Assembly (NCBI GenBank): GCA_002304785.1
Contig: DBMG01000175.1
Location: forward strand, 3,083-35,472
Direction of reading: 5' to 3'
DNA from: Candidatus Accumulibacter sp. UBA704
GTDB lineage: Bacteria; Pseudomonadota; Gammaproteobacteria; Burkholderiales; Rhodocyclaceae
Length of the DNA: 32,390 bases
Below, one piece after another: positions 31,361-32,390 of the stretch. Numbering within the stretch: the stretch's first letter is position 1; the number at the start of each line of letters is the position of its first letter. The translations under genes were made by a program, and so were the position numbers. The notes below the pieces were generated by a model, which saw nothing but the letters and a program-made list of their open reading frames with translations, did no database searches and was not told where the DNA came from.

Positions 31361-32371
31361 ATGAATATGAAGAGAACCCTGATCGCGGCGATGGCAACCG
31401 TCGCACTTTCTTTTAGCGCTTCCGCCATTGCCGCCGACGATTACAAGCTGACACTCAAGCTCAGCCACGTATTCAGCCCGGCCGAGGATCTGACGAAATT
31501 CATGGATGAAGTCGCTGGCATCATCAAGAAGAAAACCGACGGCGCCATCAATATCCAAACGTTCCCGCAGGGACAGATCGCCACCTACAAGGATGGAATG
31601 GAACAAGTGGTTCGCGGAGCCAACTTCATCTCAGTCGAAGATCCGTCGTATGTCGGCGACTATGTCCCGGATTTCAAGGCGTTGGTTGGCCCGATGCTGT
31701 ACGACACCTACGACGAGTATTCGACTCTGGTACGCAATACCAAACTGGTGGCCGACATGAAGAAAGCTGCCGAAGCCAAGGGCATCAAGATTTTGGCTCT
31801 GGACTACGTATTCGGCTTCAGAAGCGTAATCACCAATAAGGTCATCACCAAGCCGGAAGATCTGAAGGGCGTCAAACTTCGTACTCCGGGGTCGAAGCTG
31901 TTCATCGATACGCTGAACGCCATGGGCGCAACGGCGACTCCGCTGCCTTGGGGTGAAACCCTTTCTGCCGTTTCGCAGGGCGTAGTGGACGGACTCGAAG
32001 GTTCCGAATTCACCAATCTGGGTACCAAGGTCTACGAGGTTCGCAAGAACGTTGCGTTGACCCGCCACTTCCTTGGCACCTGCGGCGTCTATATTTCCAC
32101 GCAAGTCTGGGACAAGATTCCGGCCAAGTACCAAAAGATCATTGCCGACGAGTTCGATGCCGGCGCGCTGCGCATGGTTGAAACGATGAAGGGCAAGCAT
32201 GGTGCTGTCGTCAAGGAACTTGAATCGTACGGCGTGAAATTCAACGAAGTTGACAAGAAGGCTTTCAAGGATGCGACCGCTCGCATCTACAAGGAAATTC
32301 CGGGGGTGACACCGAACGTCTATGACGCCCTGGTGGGGGAACTGACCAAGATCCGCGCAGCCAAGAAGTAA
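31361..32371 (+). CDS. dctP: TRAP transporter dicarboxylate-binding protein DctP
   Basis: DctP captures C4-dicarboxylates or related organic acids in the periplasm for a TRAP transporter of DctQ and DctM subunits. The 336-residue product has a signal peptide to about residue 24 (SASAIAA). The family features are SHVFSPAEDLTKFMDEVA near residue 35, FPQGQI at 68-73, and the ligand-binding Arg174 in VKLRTPGSKLF with the ATATPLPWGE loop and QGVVDGLEGSE further on. ATG 31361 has AAAGGA upstream; ATG 31367 is also in frame. The gene stops 19 bases before the right edge, so the DctQ/DctM genes would lie outside the window. C4-dicarboxylate is the default guess for substrate. Confidence 0.92.
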   Translation: MNMKRTLIAAMATVALSFSASAIAADDYKLTLKLSHVFSPAEDLTKFMDEVAGIIKKKTDGAINIQTFPQGQIATYKDGMEQVVRGANFISVEDPSYVGDYVPDFKALVGPMLYDTYDEYSTLVRNTKLVADMKKAAEAKGIKILALDYVFGFRSVITNKVITKPEDLKGVKLRTPGSKLFIDTLNAMGATATPLPWGETLSAVSQGVVDGLEGSEFTNLGTKVYEVRKNVALTRHFLGTCGVYISTQVWDKIPAKYQKIIADEFDAGALRMVETMKGKHGAVVKELESYGVKFNEVDKKAFKDATARIYKEIPGVTPNVYDALVGELTKIRAAKK

Positions 32372-32390
32372 CAGGATTACGCGCCGCAAA

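Overview
The window looks like two genomes joined. Positions 1 to about 4,700 read as a gammaproteobacterium close to Aeromonas: a DUF748 protein, the acetate/succinate channel satP, the peptidase mtfA, a GNAT acetyltransferase and the first part of an alanine symporter, with Ser codons almost only TCC/AGC. From about 4,900 to the end the genes read as a betaproteobacterium, probably Rhodocyclales (Dechloromonas/Azonexus/Accumulibacter-like). The reasons are the olsB-olsA pair, DUF47-pit, an acidic-N-terminus GreB, DUF465, TctDE-type regulators and frequent TCG serine codons. The change of style falls inside one intact reading frame, the agcS symporter (4380-5924). This suggests an assembly chimera at a gene both genomes share, or a recombination event. 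The taxonomic calls are inference from gene content and codon style; no database was consulted.

Layout. 2-1405: end of a DUF748 gene. 2121-4059: satP, then convergent mtfA and a GNAT gene. 4380-7235: alanine symporter and alanine dehydrogenase, an alanine uptake and oxidation pair. 7540-10633: kup potassium transporter with a structured leader, convergent with a namZ-type muramidase. 10763-10870: a 35-codon candidate small protein. 10895-13542 (minus): olsB, olsA-like acyltransferase and a GT4 glycosyltransferase, a probable membrane-lipid operon. 13795-15453: DUF47 accessory protein and Pit phosphate transporter. 15526-16585: DUF465 and greB. 16649-17408: a promoter, a yybP-ykoY manganese riboswitch and the UPF0016 manganese exporter it should control. 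17705-19236: a small potassium channel overlapping a CaxA-type antiporter. 19349-23012: a periplasmic two-repeat protein, a MipA/OmpV outer membrane protein, an AI-2E family permease and a 63-residue membrane protein.

23128-30869 is the most interesting block. A TctDE-like two-component system is divergent from phnD-phnD-phnC-phnE-phnE, a phosphonate-type ABC importer with two binding proteins and two permeases. A convergent ugpQ glycerophosphodiester phosphodiesterase closes it. No C-P lyase or other phosphonate-degrading gene is in view, so the substrate is open. 31361-32371 is a TRAP dicarboxylate-binding protein behind a long AT-rich leader.

Taken together, the betaproteobacterial part is rich in phosphorus handling (lipid replacement, Pit, phn-type import, UgpQ) and metal-ion homeostasis (K, Mn, Ca). 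I saw no tRNA, rRNA, insertion sequence, CRISPR array or prophage gene.
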